From positions 372,001-436,000 of the forward strand of contig JAHVJD010000002.1 in the NCBI GenBank assembly GCA_019801415.1: DNA of 64,000 nt. The letters run 5' to 3'. The translations under genes were made by a program, and so were the position numbers. Within the stretch, counting starts at the first letter, position 1. Each line of letters starts with the position of its first letter. A model generated the notes under the pieces. It saw only the letters and a program-made list of their open reading frames with translations. It ran no database searches and was not told where the DNA came from. This document shows positions 25,617-36,477 of the stretch, one piece after another. Origin of the DNA: Nocardioides marinus. Lineage in GTDB: Bacteria; Pseudomonadota; Alphaproteobacteria; Rhodobacterales; Rhodobacteraceae.

Positions 25617-27416
25617 TTACTGCGCGGCCATGCCTTCGGTGAATTGCAACCGGGCCAGACGCGCATAAAGCCCGCCTTCGGCCACCAGCTCATCATGGGT
25701 GCCGGTGGCAACGATGCGCCCCTGATCCATCACCACGATGCGGTCTGCTTTCTTCACCGTCGCCAGCCTATGCGCCACGATCAGCGTGGTGCGGCCCTGG
25801 CTCAGCTCATCAACCGCGGCCTGCACCAGGCGTTCGCTCTCGGCATCCAGTGCCGAAGTTGCCTCGTCCAGCAGCAACACCGGCGCGTCACGCAGAATGG
25901 CGCGGGCGATGGCGATGCGTTGCTTCTGACCGCCCGACAACATCACGCCGCGCTCTCCCAGGAAACTGTCGTAGCCTTCCGGCAGCTTCTGGATGAACTC
26001 ATGCGCTGCTGCCGCCTGCGCCGCCGCTTCCACCTCGGCATCGGTGGCATCGGGGCGACCAAATCGGATGTTGTCACGCGCCGAGGCGGCAAAGATCACC
26101 GGATCCTGCGGCACCAGCGCGATGTGACGCCGGAACTCGTCGCGCCGAAGATCGGTCAGCGGCACGCCGTCCAGCTTCACCGCGCCGCTGTTGGGATCGT
26201 AGAACCGCTGCAGCATCTGGATGATGGTGGTCTTGCCTGCCCCGGACGGGCCGACAAAGGCCACGGTTTCGCCCGGCGCGACCGTCAGCGACACCCCGTC
26301 GAGCGCCGGAACATCCGGCCGCGACGGATAGCGGAAAGACACATCTTCGAACTCGATGCCCCCGCGCACCGGCTGCGGCAGCTGGCGCGAGGAAACCGGG
26401 TCCCGCACCGTGTCCTCCGCATTCAGCAGTTCCACCAGCCGCTCTGTCGCGCCGGCGGCGCGCTGCAACTCGCTCCAGATCTCCGACAGCGCCGCAACCG
26501 ATCCTGCGACCAGCACCGCGTAGATCACGAACTGGATCAACGTGCCCTCGCTCATCACCCCGGCGCGCACGTCGTTGGCGCCCATCCACAACACGCCCAC
26601 GATGCCCGAGAACACCAGGAAAATCACGATCACGGTCAGCTGCGCGCGGGTACGGATGCGGCGCCGCGAGACATCGAACGCGGTCTCCGTCATGCGGGCA
26701 AAGTCCGCCCGGCTCCGGTCCTCGTGGCTGAAGGCCTGCACCGTCTGCACCGCCCCCAGGGCTTCGCCCGCATTGCCGGAAGAGGCCGCGATCCAATCCT
26801 GGTTCTCCTTGCTGATGCCGCGCAGGCGGCGCCCCAGGAACAGGATCGGCACGATCACCGCCGGGACGATCAACAGCACCATCAGCGTCAACTTCGCAGA
26901 GGTCAGCAGCATGAGCACCATACCACCAAGGAAAATCAACAGGTTGCGCAGGGCAATTGATACGGAGGACCCCAGAACTGACTGAATCAGAGTGGTATCG
27001 GTGGTGATCCGGCTCAGCACCTCGCCGGTCATGATGCGTTCGTAGAAGGCGGGGCTCATGCCGATCACCCGGTCGAAAACCGCCTTGCGGATGTCGGCAA
27101 CCACCCGTTCGCCCAGCCGCGTGACCAGCGCGTAACGCAACCCGGTGCCCACCGCCAGCAAGGCCGCGATCACCAGTGCCGCGCTGAAATACAGGTTCAA
27201 CAGCTCCGAATCCGACACCCGAAAGTTGTCGACCACCCGCCGCACCGCCAGCGGCAGCGTCAATGACAACCCGGCCGTCATGACCAACGCACAGGTCGCC
27301 GCAAACATCAGCACCCGGTAGGGCCGCATGAAGGGCCACAGGGCTGCAAGTACCCCGATCTTGCGTGAGGTTGCCCGCTCCTGTTCAGAGTTCGGGGCTG
27401 CCGGTTTGCGCGCCAT
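25617..27416 (-). CDS. ABC transporter (exporter), fused transmembrane and ATPase domains, MsbA/ABCB type
   Basis: 599 residues. Six transmembrane helices (about 25-330) precede an ATPase domain with Walker A GPSGAGKTT, signature LSGGQKQR, Walker B VLLLDEATSALD and the switch His in VAHRL. It is a half-transporter that dimerises to export lipids, peptides or drugs. A conserved EDRSRADFARMTETAFD coupling segment is present. The start at 27416 gives MARKPAAPNSEQERATSRK; an upstream in-frame start at 27464 looks less likely. Substrate unknown. Confidence 0.92.
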   Translation of the reverse strand: MARKPAAPNSEQERATSRKIGVLAALWPFMRPYRVLMFAATCALVMTAGLSLTLPLAVRRVVDNFRVSDSELLNLYFSAALVIAALLAVGTGLRYALVTRLGERVVADIRKAVFDRVIGMSPAFYERIMTGEVLSRITTDTTLIQSVLGSSVSIALRNLLIFLGGMVLMLLTSAKLTLMVLLIVPAVIVPILFLGRRLRGISKENQDWIAASSGNAGEALGAVQTVQAFSHEDRSRADFARMTETAFDVSRRRIRTRAQLTVIVIFLVFSGIVGVLWMGANDVRAGVMSEGTLIQFVIYAVLVAGSVAALSEIWSELQRAAGATERLVELLNAEDTVRDPVSSRQLPQPVRGGIEFEDVSFRYPSRPDVPALDGVSLTVAPGETVAFVGPSGAGKTTIIQMLQRFYDPNSGAVKLDGVPLTDLRRDEFRRHIALVPQDPVIFAASARDNIRFGRPDATDAEVEAAAQAAAAHEFIQKLPEGYDSFLGERGVMLSGGQKQRIAIARAILRDAPVLLLDEATSALDAESERLVQAAVDELSQGRTTLIVAHRLATVKKADRIVVMDQGRIVATGTHDELVAEGGLYARLARLQFTEGMAAQ

Positions 27417-27648
27417 GCCGGTTCCTTTTGCACTGTGGGCAGGCGGGGGAGCGACCCCGCACATTCGTCAGGGTTCATGGCCCTCTCGGCCCGGCAGGTC
27501 AAGCGCACAGCCCGTGCAAATGCCTCTTCTGGCCCGTTTCCGGGCGCGTCACACTGTATCACCGTGCCATGCAAAGGCCACGGGCCACCGCCAAGGCAAC
27601 AGGCAGGGATATCCGCCAAACGGTACAATGCAAAGATCAAGGAGAGTT

Positions 27649-27722
27649 TGGAGCGGGTAGCGGGAATCGAACCCGCACCTTAAGCTTGGAAGGCTCTTAT
27701 GATACCATTTCACCATACCCGC
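27649..27722 (-). tRNA. trnG-UCC: tRNA-Gly (anticodon TCC)
   Basis: On the minus strand the acceptor GCGGGTA pairs with TACCCGC, the anticodon loop is CTTCCAA, and the T arm is GCGGGTTCGATTCCCGC. The genomic sequence encodes the 3' CCA (27649-27651). A full 74-base cloverleaf can be drawn. Confidence 0.97.
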
Positions 27723-27903
27723 TCGGAGTATTTGCTGATTTATGGGAAGCGTTCGGGAAGGTCAACCACCTTGTAACAGGGATTTTTCCGCCACGGCCAA
27801 AAAGTGAGTTTCACCTTGCGCCCGAGCCGCCAAACCCGTCAGATATCACGATAAACCCGCCCCGCACCACGCCTGTCGACCGGCGAACCTGAAGGAAGCG
27901 ACC

Positions 27904-28617
27904 GTGAGCCAATCCCTGCGCACCGCCGTCATCACCGCCCACGGCCAGCCCTCCGCACCCGCCCCGGCCGAGGCCGATCTGGCAGACCTGGCGCGGGCTG
28001 TTTCCGCGTTTTTGCCCGACTGGGACGTTCGCTCCGCTACCCTCGCCAGCCCCGGTCAGCTGGAAGCGACAGTGACGCCGGGCGCGATCATATACCCTTT
28101 CTTCATGTCCCGTGGCTGGTTCACCTCCAAGGTGTTGCCAGAGCGGCTCGCCGACATCCCCTGCCACGTCGCGTCACCGTTCGGGCTCGATCCCGCGCTG
28201 CCGCAGCTGGCCGCGCAGGCGGTGCTGCAGTCTGCCAAAGAGCTGGCATGGCCAGCGACAGAGGATCCGCATCTGTTGCTCGCAGCCCATGGCTCCGCCC
28301 GCGGTCCCAAGGCGGCCGAGGCGGCCGAGGCCTTCGCCGCGCAGTTGCGGCCCCACCTGCCCGGCTGGACGGTGTCGATCGGCTATGTCGAACAGGCCCC
28401 CCGGCTCGCCGAGGCGGCACGGCAGCTGCCCCCCCGCAGCCTTTGCCTGCCCTTTTTCGCGCAGGCCGGTGACCACGTGCGACAGGACATCCCCGAAGCA
28501 TTGGAAGACGCGGGCTTCTCTGGCCAGGTGCTGCCGGTGACCGGCGCCCTGACCGGGGTGCCGCAGCTGATCGCCAAAGCCATCGAGCGCACCGCCCTTG
28601 AAAGCCAAGACGCATGA
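27904..28617 (+). CDS. CbiX/SirB-type chelatase domain protein
   Basis: 237 residues made of two CbiX-like halves. The first half has a strand ending TAHG (His13), the second LLLAAHGSARG (His129), the typical chelatase His-Gly-Ser. Family members insert Co2+ or Fe2+ into sirohydrochlorin, or are uncharacterised metal-binding relatives. No cobalamin or siroheme gene lies nearby, so a biosynthetic role is not supported by context. The start is GTG at 27904. Confidence 0.8.
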   Translation: MSQSLRTAVITAHGQPSAPAPAEADLADLARAVSAFLPDWDVRSATLASPGQLEATVTPGAIIYPFFMSRGWFTSKVLPERLADIPCHVASPFGLDPALPQLAAQAVLQSAKELAWPATEDPHLLLAAHGSARGPKAAEAAEAFAAQLRPHLPGWTVSIGYVEQAPRLAEAARQLPPRSLCLPFFAQAGDHVRQDIPEALEDAGFSGQVLPVTGALTGVPQLIAKAIERTALESQDA

Positions 28618-28804
28618 CGACTTGCCCTGCTGCGCGCTCATAATGCCCCACCGCTGAGAGCCCCAGCTAGCGAGGTGCTTTGCCCAAGTACGCGTTTAGG
28701 AGCCGATGAAACGCCGACGCTTTGTGCATGTTTAGGCTTGTACTGCGCCGTGAATCACGGTACTCCCCGCTACACACCACAAGGACCTTAGAAATAAGGC
28801 AAAA

Positions 28805-28878
28805 GGCGAGTTGGCGGAGTGGTGACGCAGCGGATTGCAAATCCGTGTACACCGGTTCGATTCCGGTACTCGCCTCCA
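28805..28878 (+). tRNA. trnC-GCA: tRNA-Cys (anticodon GCA)
   Basis: Acceptor GGCGAGT pairs with ACTCGCC, the anticodon stem-loop is GGATTGCAAATCC, and the T arm is CCGGTTCGATTCCGG. CCA is encoded at 28876-28878. The cloverleaf is complete. Confidence 0.97.
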
Positions 28879-29173
28879 AACAAAATCAAGCCCTTGCGCT
28901 GATTTAACCAACCCCCAAACGTCAAGAACAACACTTCCTCAGAGCGGACACTTTGCTTGCGGCTCAGCGCAGCGAAATCTAGGTTTCTTCGCCTAGACGT
29001 CACGGCAAGTGGCACCTGCGGACGTCCGGCGCCTTGCGTAACAACGGTATGCGATCACCGCTACGACCTCTCCACAGGATCAAAACTGCTCCCGGCTCGC
29101 CGCCAGCAAAACCTTCCCGGCCTATCTCTGCGTCATCTCAGCAAGAAAAACTGCATGAAACCGGAGGGGATCT
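28879..29173. other. 295-bp gene-free stretch
   Basis: Between tRNA-Cys and the converging anthranilate operon. Sequence composition is more mixed than in the flanking genes. I see no gene, RNA or convincing terminator in it. Confidence 0.5.
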
Positions 29174-30787
29174 CTACTGTTTCAACCGGAACCGCTGGAT
29201 CTTGCCCGTCTCGGTTTTAGGCAGCGCATCGGTGAACAGGACGGACCGCGGGTATTTATACGGGGCAATCTCTGCCTTCACGTGGTCCTGAAGAAGCTTG
29301 ACAAGCTCTTCACCCGGCTGATGGCCCTCGGCCAATACCACGTGTGCCTGCACGATCTCGCCACGCGCCTCGTCCGGCGCGCCGACCACCGCGCATTCCG
29401 CCACGGCCGGATGTGCCAGCAGCGCTGCCTCGACCTCCGGGCCGGCAATGTTGTACCCCGCCGACACGATCATATCGTCGTTACGGGCCGCAAAATGCAG
29501 ATACCCCTCGGCATCCTGGACAAAACTGTCGCCGGTGATGTTCCAGCCGTCCTGCACGTAATCCGCCTGCCGCGCGTCCGCCAGGTATCGGCAACCGGTC
29601 GGCCCCTTCACCGCCAGCCTGCCGACCACGCCGCGCGGGGCCTCATTGCCGTCGGCGTCCAGCACCTTCACCTCATAGCCGCTCACCGGCTTGCCAGTGC
29701 AGGCGGGCTTGTGATCGCTGAAACGGTTGGAGATGAAGATATGCAGCATCTCGGTGGCCCCAATGCCATCCAGCATCGGCTTGCCGGTCTTCTCCATCCA
29801 CTCCTGGTACACCGGCGCGGGCAAGGTCTCCCCGGCCGAGACCGCCGCCCTGAGCGAGGACAGATCCGCCCCCTCCTCCATCGCACGCAGCATCACGCGA
29901 TAGGCGGTTGGCGCGGTAAAACAGACAGTTGCGCGGTACTTCTCGATGATCTCGATCAGGTTCGGCGGGCTGGCATTTTCTAGGAGCGTCGCCGCCGCGC
30001 CAAAGCGCAAGGGAAAGATCGCCAGACCGCCAAGGCCAAATGTAAAGGCCAGTGGCGGCGAGCCGACGAACACGTCCTCGGGCTGCACATCCAGCACCTC
30101 GCGCGCATAGCCGTCGGCAATCATCAACAGGTCGCGGTGAAAATGCATCGTCGCTTTGGGCGATCCCGTGGTGCCCGAGGTGAACCCCAGCAGCGCCACA
30201 TCGTCCCGGCCCGTCTTCACCGCCTCATAACTCACCGGCTTTTCCAGCGCCAGCCGGTCCAGCTCCGCATCGTGGTTGGAGGTGCCGTCAAACCCCACCA
30301 CAGTTTTCAGGAATTTCGAATCCTTGGCACAGGCAACCAGTTCGTCCTTCAGCCGGGTGTCGCACAGCGCGTGGGAGATCTCCGCCTTGTCGACGATCTT
30401 GGCCAGCTCGCCCCGGCGCAGCATCGGCATGGTGTTGACCACCACCGCGCCCGCCTTGGTCGCGGCCAGCCAGCAGGCGACCATCGCCGGGTTGTTGGCC
30501 GAGCGTATCAGCACCCGGTTGCCCGGCTTCACCCCCAGGTCCTCTGTCAGCACATGCGCCAGCCGGTTGGTCCAGTCGGCCAGCTCCTTGTAAGTGCGAT
30601 AACGACCGTTGCCGATCAGCGCAGTGCGGTCGCCAAACCCCTTCTCCACCATCGCATCGGTCAGCTCGACCGCAGCATTCAGGTATTCGGGATAGTCGAA
30701 CCCCTCCAGCAGGAATTCCGGCCATTGCTCCGCCGGAGGCAGGTTGTCGCGGGTGAACGTATCCACATGCGCTGTCGGTCCCAGCAT
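29174..30787 (-). CDS. Aryl-CoA ligase, likely 2-aminobenzoate-CoA ligase
   Basis: 537 residues of the benzoate-CoA ligase group in the ANL superfamily. The P-loop is GFTSGTTGSPKATMHFHRD, the later motifs are DGIGATEMLHIFISNR and the hinge DMIVSAGYNIAGPEVE, and the catalytic Lys sits in PKTETGKIQRF. By family it forms an aromatic acyl-CoA from ATP and CoA. Substrate assignment to anthranilate (EC 6.2.1.32) rests mainly on the bifunctional monooxygenase/reductase gene in the same operon. It begins 1 base after the acyl-CoA dehydrogenase stop and is the last gene. Confidence 0.85.
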   Translation of the reverse strand: MLGPTAHVDTFTRDNLPPAEQWPEFLLEGFDYPEYLNAAVELTDAMVEKGFGDRTALIGNGRYRTYKELADWTNRLAHVLTEDLGVKPGNRVLIRSANNPAMVACWLAATKAGAVVVNTMPMLRRGELAKIVDKAEISHALCDTRLKDELVACAKDSKFLKTVVGFDGTSNHDAELDRLALEKPVSYEAVKTGRDDVALLGFTSGTTGSPKATMHFHRDLLMIADGYAREVLDVQPEDVFVGSPPLAFTFGLGGLAIFPLRFGAAATLLENASPPNLIEIIEKYRATVCFTAPTAYRVMLRAMEEGADLSSLRAAVSAGETLPAPVYQEWMEKTGKPMLDGIGATEMLHIFISNRFSDHKPACTGKPVSGYEVKVLDADGNEAPRGVVGRLAVKGPTGCRYLADARQADYVQDGWNITGDSFVQDAEGYLHFAARNDDMIVSAGYNIAGPEVEAALLAHPAVAECAVVGAPDEARGEIVQAHVVLAEGHQPGEELVKLLQDHVKAEIAPYKYPRSVLFTDALPKTETGKIQRFRLKQ

Positions 30788-30788
30788 C

Positions 30789-31949
<1,161 letters not shown>

Positions 31950-31980
31950 CCGCGTCTCCTCCCGGTGAACAGGCTGCGCG

Positions 31981-32017
31981 CCCGTTTCATCTTTCCCCAA
32001 ATACTCCCGCCGGAGGC
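31981..32017 (-). repeat. Short intergenic motif, GAGTATTT type, copy 1
   Basis: On the minus strand the sequence is CCTCCGGCGGGAGTATTT then GGGGAAAGATGAAA. It follows the enoyl-CoA hydratase stop by about 43 bases. A related sequence (CCGGCG, GAGTATTT, AAAGA) lies downstream of a stop at 50829-50861. From memory this pattern recurs between genes in Rhodobacteraceae. Confidence 0.45.
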
Positions 32018-32059
32018 ACCCGCGCTCTGCTGCGGCGCAGGTTCCGGCGGTGCCGCGGC

Positions 32060-32866
32060 TCAGTCGCCTTCAAACAGCGGCTTTTCCTTGTTCACAAAGG
32101 CATGATAGGCGCGCTCGAAATCGGCCGTCTGCATGCAGATCGCCTGCGCCTGCGCCTCGGCCTCGATCGCCTGTTCGATCGACATCGACCATTCCTGCGC
32201 CAGCATCGTCTTGGTCATCATGTGACCAAAGTTGGGCCCGGCCGCGATCCGCTCGGCCCAGCTCTGCGCCTCACTCTCCAGCGCATCCGCCGCCACCAGT
32301 TTGTTGTGGAACCCCCAGGCATGGCCCTCCTCGGCACTCATCGAGCGGCCGGTGTACAGCAGCTCCGCCGCCCGGCCCTGGCCGATGATGCGCGGCAGGA
32401 TCGCGCAGGCGCCCATGTCGCAGCCCGCCAGCCCCACCCGGGTGAACAGGAACGCGGTCTTGGCCTCGGGCGTGGCAATGCGGATGTCCGACGCCATGGC
32501 GATGATCGCGCCTGCGCCGACGCAGATGCCGTCAATCGCCGCAATCACCGGCTTGCCGCAGTTCACGATCGCCTTGACCAGATCGCCGGTCATGCGGGTA
32601 AAGGCCAGGAGCTCTTTCATGCTCATCTTGGTCAGCGGGCCGATGATGTCATGCACATCCCCGCCCGAGCAGAAATTGCCACCATTGGAGGCAAAGACCA
32701 CCGCCTTGACGCTGTCATCATAATGCAGATCGCGGAACCAGTCGCGCAGCTCTGCATAGCTGTCGAACGTCAGCGGGTTCTTGCGCTCCGGCCGGTTCAG
32801 CGAGACAGTGGCGATGCCATCCTCGATCCGGCACAGGAAATGCTCCGGGGTGCGGTTTACCTTCAT
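32060..32866 (-). CDS. Enoyl-CoA hydratase/isomerase family protein
   Basis: 268 residues with the crotonase fold. The oxyanion-hole segments are [16 protein letters not shown] and [17 protein letters not shown]. It should hydrate or hydrolyse a CoA ester; in the anthranilate operon a ring-opening or beta-oxidation step is plausible. Its start overlaps the MarR stop by four bases (ATGA). About 110 bases separate its stop from the next gene start, and these hold the short GAGTATTT motif. Confidence 0.92.
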   Translation of the reverse strand: MKVNRTPEHFLCRIEDGIATVSLNRPERKNPLTFDSYAELRDWFRDLHYDDSVKAVVFASNGGNFCSGGDVHDIIGPLTKMSMKELLAFTRMTGDLVKAIVNCGKPVIAAIDGICVGAGAIIAMASDIRIATPEAKTAFLFTRVGLAGCDMGACAILPRIIGQGRAAELLYTGRSMSAEEGHAWGFHNKLVAADALESEAQSWAERIAAGPNFGHMMTKTMLAQEWSMSIEQAIEAEAQAQAICMQTADFERAYHAFVNKEKPLFEGD

Positions 32867-33315
32867 GCTCTCTCTCCGTTCTCCAGCCGCCGGGCCACCG
32901 CGTCCAGGCTCTCGGCAATCGCCTGCGCCTCGTCTGCGGTCAGCCCGTCAAAGGCGGCGTTGATCCAGCCCTCATGCGCCTCGGCCTGGCGGGCGAACTC
33001 GGCCCGCCCCGCAGGCGTCAGCCGCACCAGGTTGGCGCGGCGGTCCCCTTCGACCTTCTCGCGCTGCACATGGCCATCTTCGACCAGCCGCTCCACGATG
33101 CCGGTCACATTGCCGTTGGAGACTTTCAGAACCCCCGACAGCTCACTCATTTTCAAGCCTTTTTCGTGCTGCACCAAGGCTGCCATCACGTCAAAACGCG
33201 GCAGCGTGGTGGCGAACTCGCGCCGCAGGTTCTCGCGCACATTGCTCTCGACCGCCTTGGTCGCCTTCAGCACTTTCAGCCACAGCCGCAGCCGGTCCTT
33301 GGACGTGGTGCTCAA
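32863..33315 (-). CDS. MarR family transcriptional regulator
   Basis: 150 residues with a winged helix-turn-helix: [33 protein letters not shown], followed by the wing [14 protein letters not shown]. MarR proteins usually repress as dimers and release DNA on binding an aromatic acid or its CoA ester. It lies inside the catabolic operon, overlapping both neighbours by four bases, so it probably regulates its own operon through the palindrome at 36391-36416. The likely effector is anthranilate or anthraniloyl-CoA (inference). Confidence 0.93.
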   Translation of the reverse strand: MSTTSKDRLRLWLKVLKATKAVESNVRENLRREFATTLPRFDVMAALVQHEKGLKMSELSGVLKVSNGNVTGIVERLVEDGHVQREKVEGDRRANLVRLTPAGRAEFARQAEAHEGWINAAFDGLTADEAQAIAESLDAVARRLENGERA

Positions 33316-34037
33316 ATCTCACCTCCCGACACGCTCATCGCGTGCCCGTTGACCGAAGACGCACCGGGCGAGGCCAGGAACACCGCCGTGGCCGCGACCT
33401 CTTCGGGCGTGATCAGCCGCTGCATCGGGTTGCCGCCAACCACCATTCTCACCGCCTTCTCCCGCGGGATGTCATGCCGGGCCATCAGCCCGGTGATCGC
33501 GCTTTCCGCCATTTCGGTATCGACAAATCCGGGACAGATCGCGTTGCAGGTGATGCCCCGCTTGGCCACCCCCTGCGCGACCGAACGCACCAGCCCCAGC
33601 ACCCCGTGTTTCGAGGCCGCATAGGCCGGGATCTGCGCCCCGCCCTGCAAGGAGGCGGTCGAGGCGATGGCGATCAGCCGCCCGCCTGCCCCCATGCCCG
33701 CCCGCAAGGCCTCGCGGAAAGTCAGGAAGGTGCCGGTCATGTTTACCGTCAGCGTGTGCTGCCAATCGGCCAGCTCGACATCCTCGATCCGCCCTGCCAC
33801 GCCCGTGCCCGCATTGGCCACGACCACGTCAAAGGGCGTATCGAACAAGACCTTGACCTGCGCCTCGTCAGTCACATCCGCCTCGCGGATCTCCATCGTC
33901 TGACCGTCTGCTGCTGCCTCAAGCGGTGCGCGGCGGCGACCGGCGATGGTCACCGTATCCCCCGCCTCGGCAAAGGCATGAGCGATTGCCCGGCCAATCC
34001 CGGTGCCGCCGCCTGTCACTAGAACCCGCCGTGTCAT
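33312..34037 (-). CDS. SDR family oxidoreductase
   Basis: 241 residues of the classical short-chain dehydrogenase family: nucleotide motif [11 protein letters not shown] at the strand-4 end (VVANAGTG), Ser in IASTAS, and active site YAASK. It reduces or oxidises a hydroxyl/keto group with NAD(P). Within this operon it may act on the hydroxylated or oxo-cyclohexene CoA intermediate. It overlaps the monooxygenase stop and the MarR start by four bases each. Confidence 0.93.
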   Translation of the reverse strand: MTRRVLVTGGGTGIGRAIAHAFAEAGDTVTIAGRRRAPLEAAADGQTMEIREADVTDEAQVKVLFDTPFDVVVANAGTGVAGRIEDVELADWQHTLTVNMTGTFLTFREALRAGMGAGGRLIAIASTASLQGGAQIPAYAASKHGVLGLVRSVAQGVAKRGITCNAICPGFVDTEMAESAITGLMARHDIPREKAVRMVVGGNPMQRLITPEEVAATAVFLASPGASSVNGHAMSVSGGEI

Positions 34038-36328
34038 GCCCGGATCACCTCCGCTTCGCGGTCCGCCAGCCGCCAGGCCTGATCGCGCCCGGCGTGATAG
34101 GGCAGCGGCCAGTCGCCGTGCCGGTCGCCGATGCGTGCGGCCTCGTGCAGCGTCCAGTAGGGATCGGCCAGATGCGGCCGCCCGACGCAGACCAGATCCG
34201 CCCGCCCCGCCATCAGGATCGAGTTGGCGTGATCCGCCTCATAGATGTTGCCGACCGCCATGGTGGCAATTCCCGCCTCATTGCGGATGCGGTCGGAGAA
34301 CGGCGTCTGGAACATGCGCCCGTAAACCGGCTGCGCATCAACCGAGGTCTGCCCGGCGGAGACGTCGATGATATCCGCACCGGCGGCAGTGAAGGCCTTC
34401 GCAATCTCGACTGCCTCCTCCGGGGTCACGCCTTCGTCGCCGACCCAGTCGTTGGCAGAGATCCGCACCGACATCGGCTTGCCCTCGGGCCAGACTGCGC
34501 GCATCGCCTGGAACACCTCCAGCGGGTAGCGCAGCCGGTTTTCCAGCGAGCCGCCATACGCATCCTGTCGAATGTTGGATTTGGGCGAAATGAAGGACGA
34601 GATCAGATAGCCATGCGCGGCGTGGAGTTCGATCATGTCGAAGCCCGCGCGCTCTGCCATCCGTGCGGCCGCAACAAATTCATCGCGGATCTGGTCCATC
34701 TCCGCCCGCGAAATCTCGCGCGGTACGGGATTGTTGTCCGACCACGGGATCGCCGAGGCCGAGACGGTCTCCCAGTTGCCCTCCGGCAGCGGCGCGTCCA
34801 TTTCCTCCCAGCCCAGCTGGGTCGATCCCTTGCGCCCGGAATGGCCGATCTGGCAGCAGATCCTGGCGCTGGTCTCTGCGTGCACGAAATCCACCAGCCG
34901 CGTCCAGGCGGCTTCATGCTCCGGCGCGTAGAGCCCCGGACAGCCTGGCGTGATCCGCCCCTCCGCCGACACGCAGGTCATCTCGGTGTAGACCAGCCCG
35001 GCGCCACCCTTGGCGCGCTCGCCATAGTGGATCAGGTGCCAGTCGGTCGGGCAACCGTCGACGGCCTTGTACTGCGCCATGGGCGAAACCACGATGCGGT
35101 TCTTCAGATCCATATCGCGCAGCTTAAACGGCGCGAACATCGGCGGCCGCACCGGTGCATCGGCGGGCGCACCGGCCTTGGTCTGGAACCACTTCTCGGC
35201 GCTTTGCAGCCAATCCGCATCGCGCAGGCGCAGGTTTTCATGGGAAATCCGCTGCGAGCGGGTCAGCAGCGAATAGTTGAACTGCACCGGATCCATATCC
35301 AGGTAGCGCTCCACTTCCTCGAACCACTCCAGCGAGTTGCGCGCCGCCGACTGCAGCCGCAGCACGTCCAGCCGCCGTTCGTCCTGATAGCGCTCAAACG
35401 CGCGCTCCAGAGTGGGTTCGGTGCTGACCAGCTCCGCCAGGGCAATCGCGCTGTCAAAGGCCAGCCGCGTGCCCGACCCGATCGAGAAATGCGCCGTGGC
35501 CGAGGCATCGCCCAGCAGCACCACGTTTTCATGATACCACTTCTCGCACAGCACCCGCGGGAAATTGATCCAGACAGCCGCCCCGCGCAGATGCGCCGCG
35601 TTGGACATCAGCGCATGACCGTCCAGATGATCGGCAAAGATCTCCTCGCAGGTGCGGATGATCTCTTCCTTGCTCATCCCCTCGAACCCCCAGTTCTCCC
35701 AGGTCTGGGCCGAGCATTCGACGATCACCGTCGCGGTGTCGTCGTCGAACTGGTAGGCATGGATCCACATCCAGCCGTGCTTGGTCTTCTCGAAGATGAA
35801 GGTGAAGGCATCGTCGAATTTCTGATGCGTACCGAGCCAGATGAACTTGCAGGGGCGCACGTCGATCTGCGGTTTAAAGTGCTCCGCGAACTCATTGCGA
35901 ACGCTGGAATTCAGCCCGTCGCAGCCGACCACCAGATCATAGTCTTTCTGATACTCCGACGCGGGCTTGGCGATGGTTTCATACTGCAGGTCCACCCCCA
36001 GCTCGCGCGCCCGGTCCTGCAACAGCAGCAGCATCTTCTTGCGCCCGATCCCGGCAAATCCGTGCCCCCCGGAGACCGTGCGCGTTCCGTTGTGCACCAC
36101 CGCGATGTCATCCCAATAGGCAAAATTCGCGCGGATCGCCTCGGCGCTTTGCGGATCGTTGGCCCGCAGGTTCTCCAGCGCGTCATCCGACAGCACCACG
36201 CCCCAGCCAAAGGTGTCATCGGCGCGGTTGCGCTCGATCACCGTCACCTCCGCCTCGGGTTGGCGAAGTTTCAATGAGATCGCAAAATACAGCCCCGCAG
36301 GACCGCCTCCCAGACAGGCGACTTTCAT
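34034..36328 (-). CDS. Bifunctional 2-aminobenzoyl-CoA monooxygenase/reductase (salicylyl-CoA 5-hydroxylase-like)
   Basis: 764 residues with two fused flavoenzymes. Residues 1 to about 385 are an FAD aromatic hydroxylase ([37 protein letters not shown]). From about 395 an Old Yellow Enzyme-like domain follows ([46 protein letters not shown]). This layout is that of 2-aminobenzoyl-CoA monooxygenase/reductase, which hydroxylates and then reduces the ring of anthraniloyl-CoA. ATG at 36328 is preferred over 36334 because GGGAGGG is 6 bases before the former and directly abuts the latter. First gene of the operon. Confidence 0.93.
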   Translation of the reverse strand: MKVACLGGGPAGLYFAISLKLRQPEAEVTVIERNRADDTFGWGVVLSDDALENLRANDPQSAEAIRANFAYWDDIAVVHNGTRTVSGGHGFAGIGRKKMLLLLQDRARELGVDLQYETIAKPASEYQKDYDLVVGCDGLNSSVRNEFAEHFKPQIDVRPCKFIWLGTHQKFDDAFTFIFEKTKHGWMWIHAYQFDDDTATVIVECSAQTWENWGFEGMSKEEIIRTCEEIFADHLDGHALMSNAAHLRGAAVWINFPRVLCEKWYHENVVLLGDASATAHFSIGSGTRLAFDSAIALAELVSTEPTLERAFERYQDERRLDVLRLQSAARNSLEWFEEVERYLDMDPVQFNYSLLTRSQRISHENLRLRDADWLQSAEKWFQTKAGAPADAPVRPPMFAPFKLRDMDLKNRIVVSPMAQYKAVDGCPTDWHLIHYGERAKGGAGLVYTEMTCVSAEGRITPGCPGLYAPEHEAAWTRLVDFVHAETSARICCQIGHSGRKGSTQLGWEEMDAPLPEGNWETVSASAIPWSDNNPVPREISRAEMDQIRDEFVAAARMAERAGFDMIELHAAHGYLISSFISPKSNIRQDAYGGSLENRLRYPLEVFQAMRAVWPEGKPMSVRISANDWVGDEGVTPEEAVEIAKAFTAAGADIIDVSAGQTSVDAQPVYGRMFQTPFSDRIRNEAGIATMAVGNIYEADHANSILMAGRADLVCVGRPHLADPYWTLHEAARIGDRHGDWPLPYHAGRDQAWRLADREAEVIRA

Positions 36329-36390
36329 GCGCATCCCTCCCGCTCAGCCTTAAACAGTTTCCCAGAGGATAGGCCGCTGCGGAAATAAAT

Positions 36391-36416
36391 TTCAAGCCTA
36401 AAGTTTTAGGTTTGAA
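36391..36416. promoter_or_regulatory. Probable MarR operator of the anthranilate operon
   Basis: Inverted arms TTCAAGCCTAAA and TTTAGGTTTGAA are separated by GT, with 11 of 12 positions complementary. The element is AT-rich and lies 63-88 bases upstream of the first gene start, in the only promoter-sized gap of the operon. Size and symmetry fit a MarR dimer site. Confidence 0.75.
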
Positions 36417-36477
36417 GTATGCGCACACGGGGCTGCCACGGCTGCCTGAAAAGCAGCCGCGCACAAGGGGTCAGTGC

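Noticed and set aside
28667-29015. Short frames across tRNA-Cys
   Set aside because: They overlap the complete tRNA-Cys cloverleaf; resemblance to small annotated ORFs is a known tRNA artefact.
33926-36277. 783-codon plus-strand frame
   Set aside because: It is antisense to the bifunctional aminobenzoyl-CoA monooxygenase/reductase, whose motifs are unambiguous.
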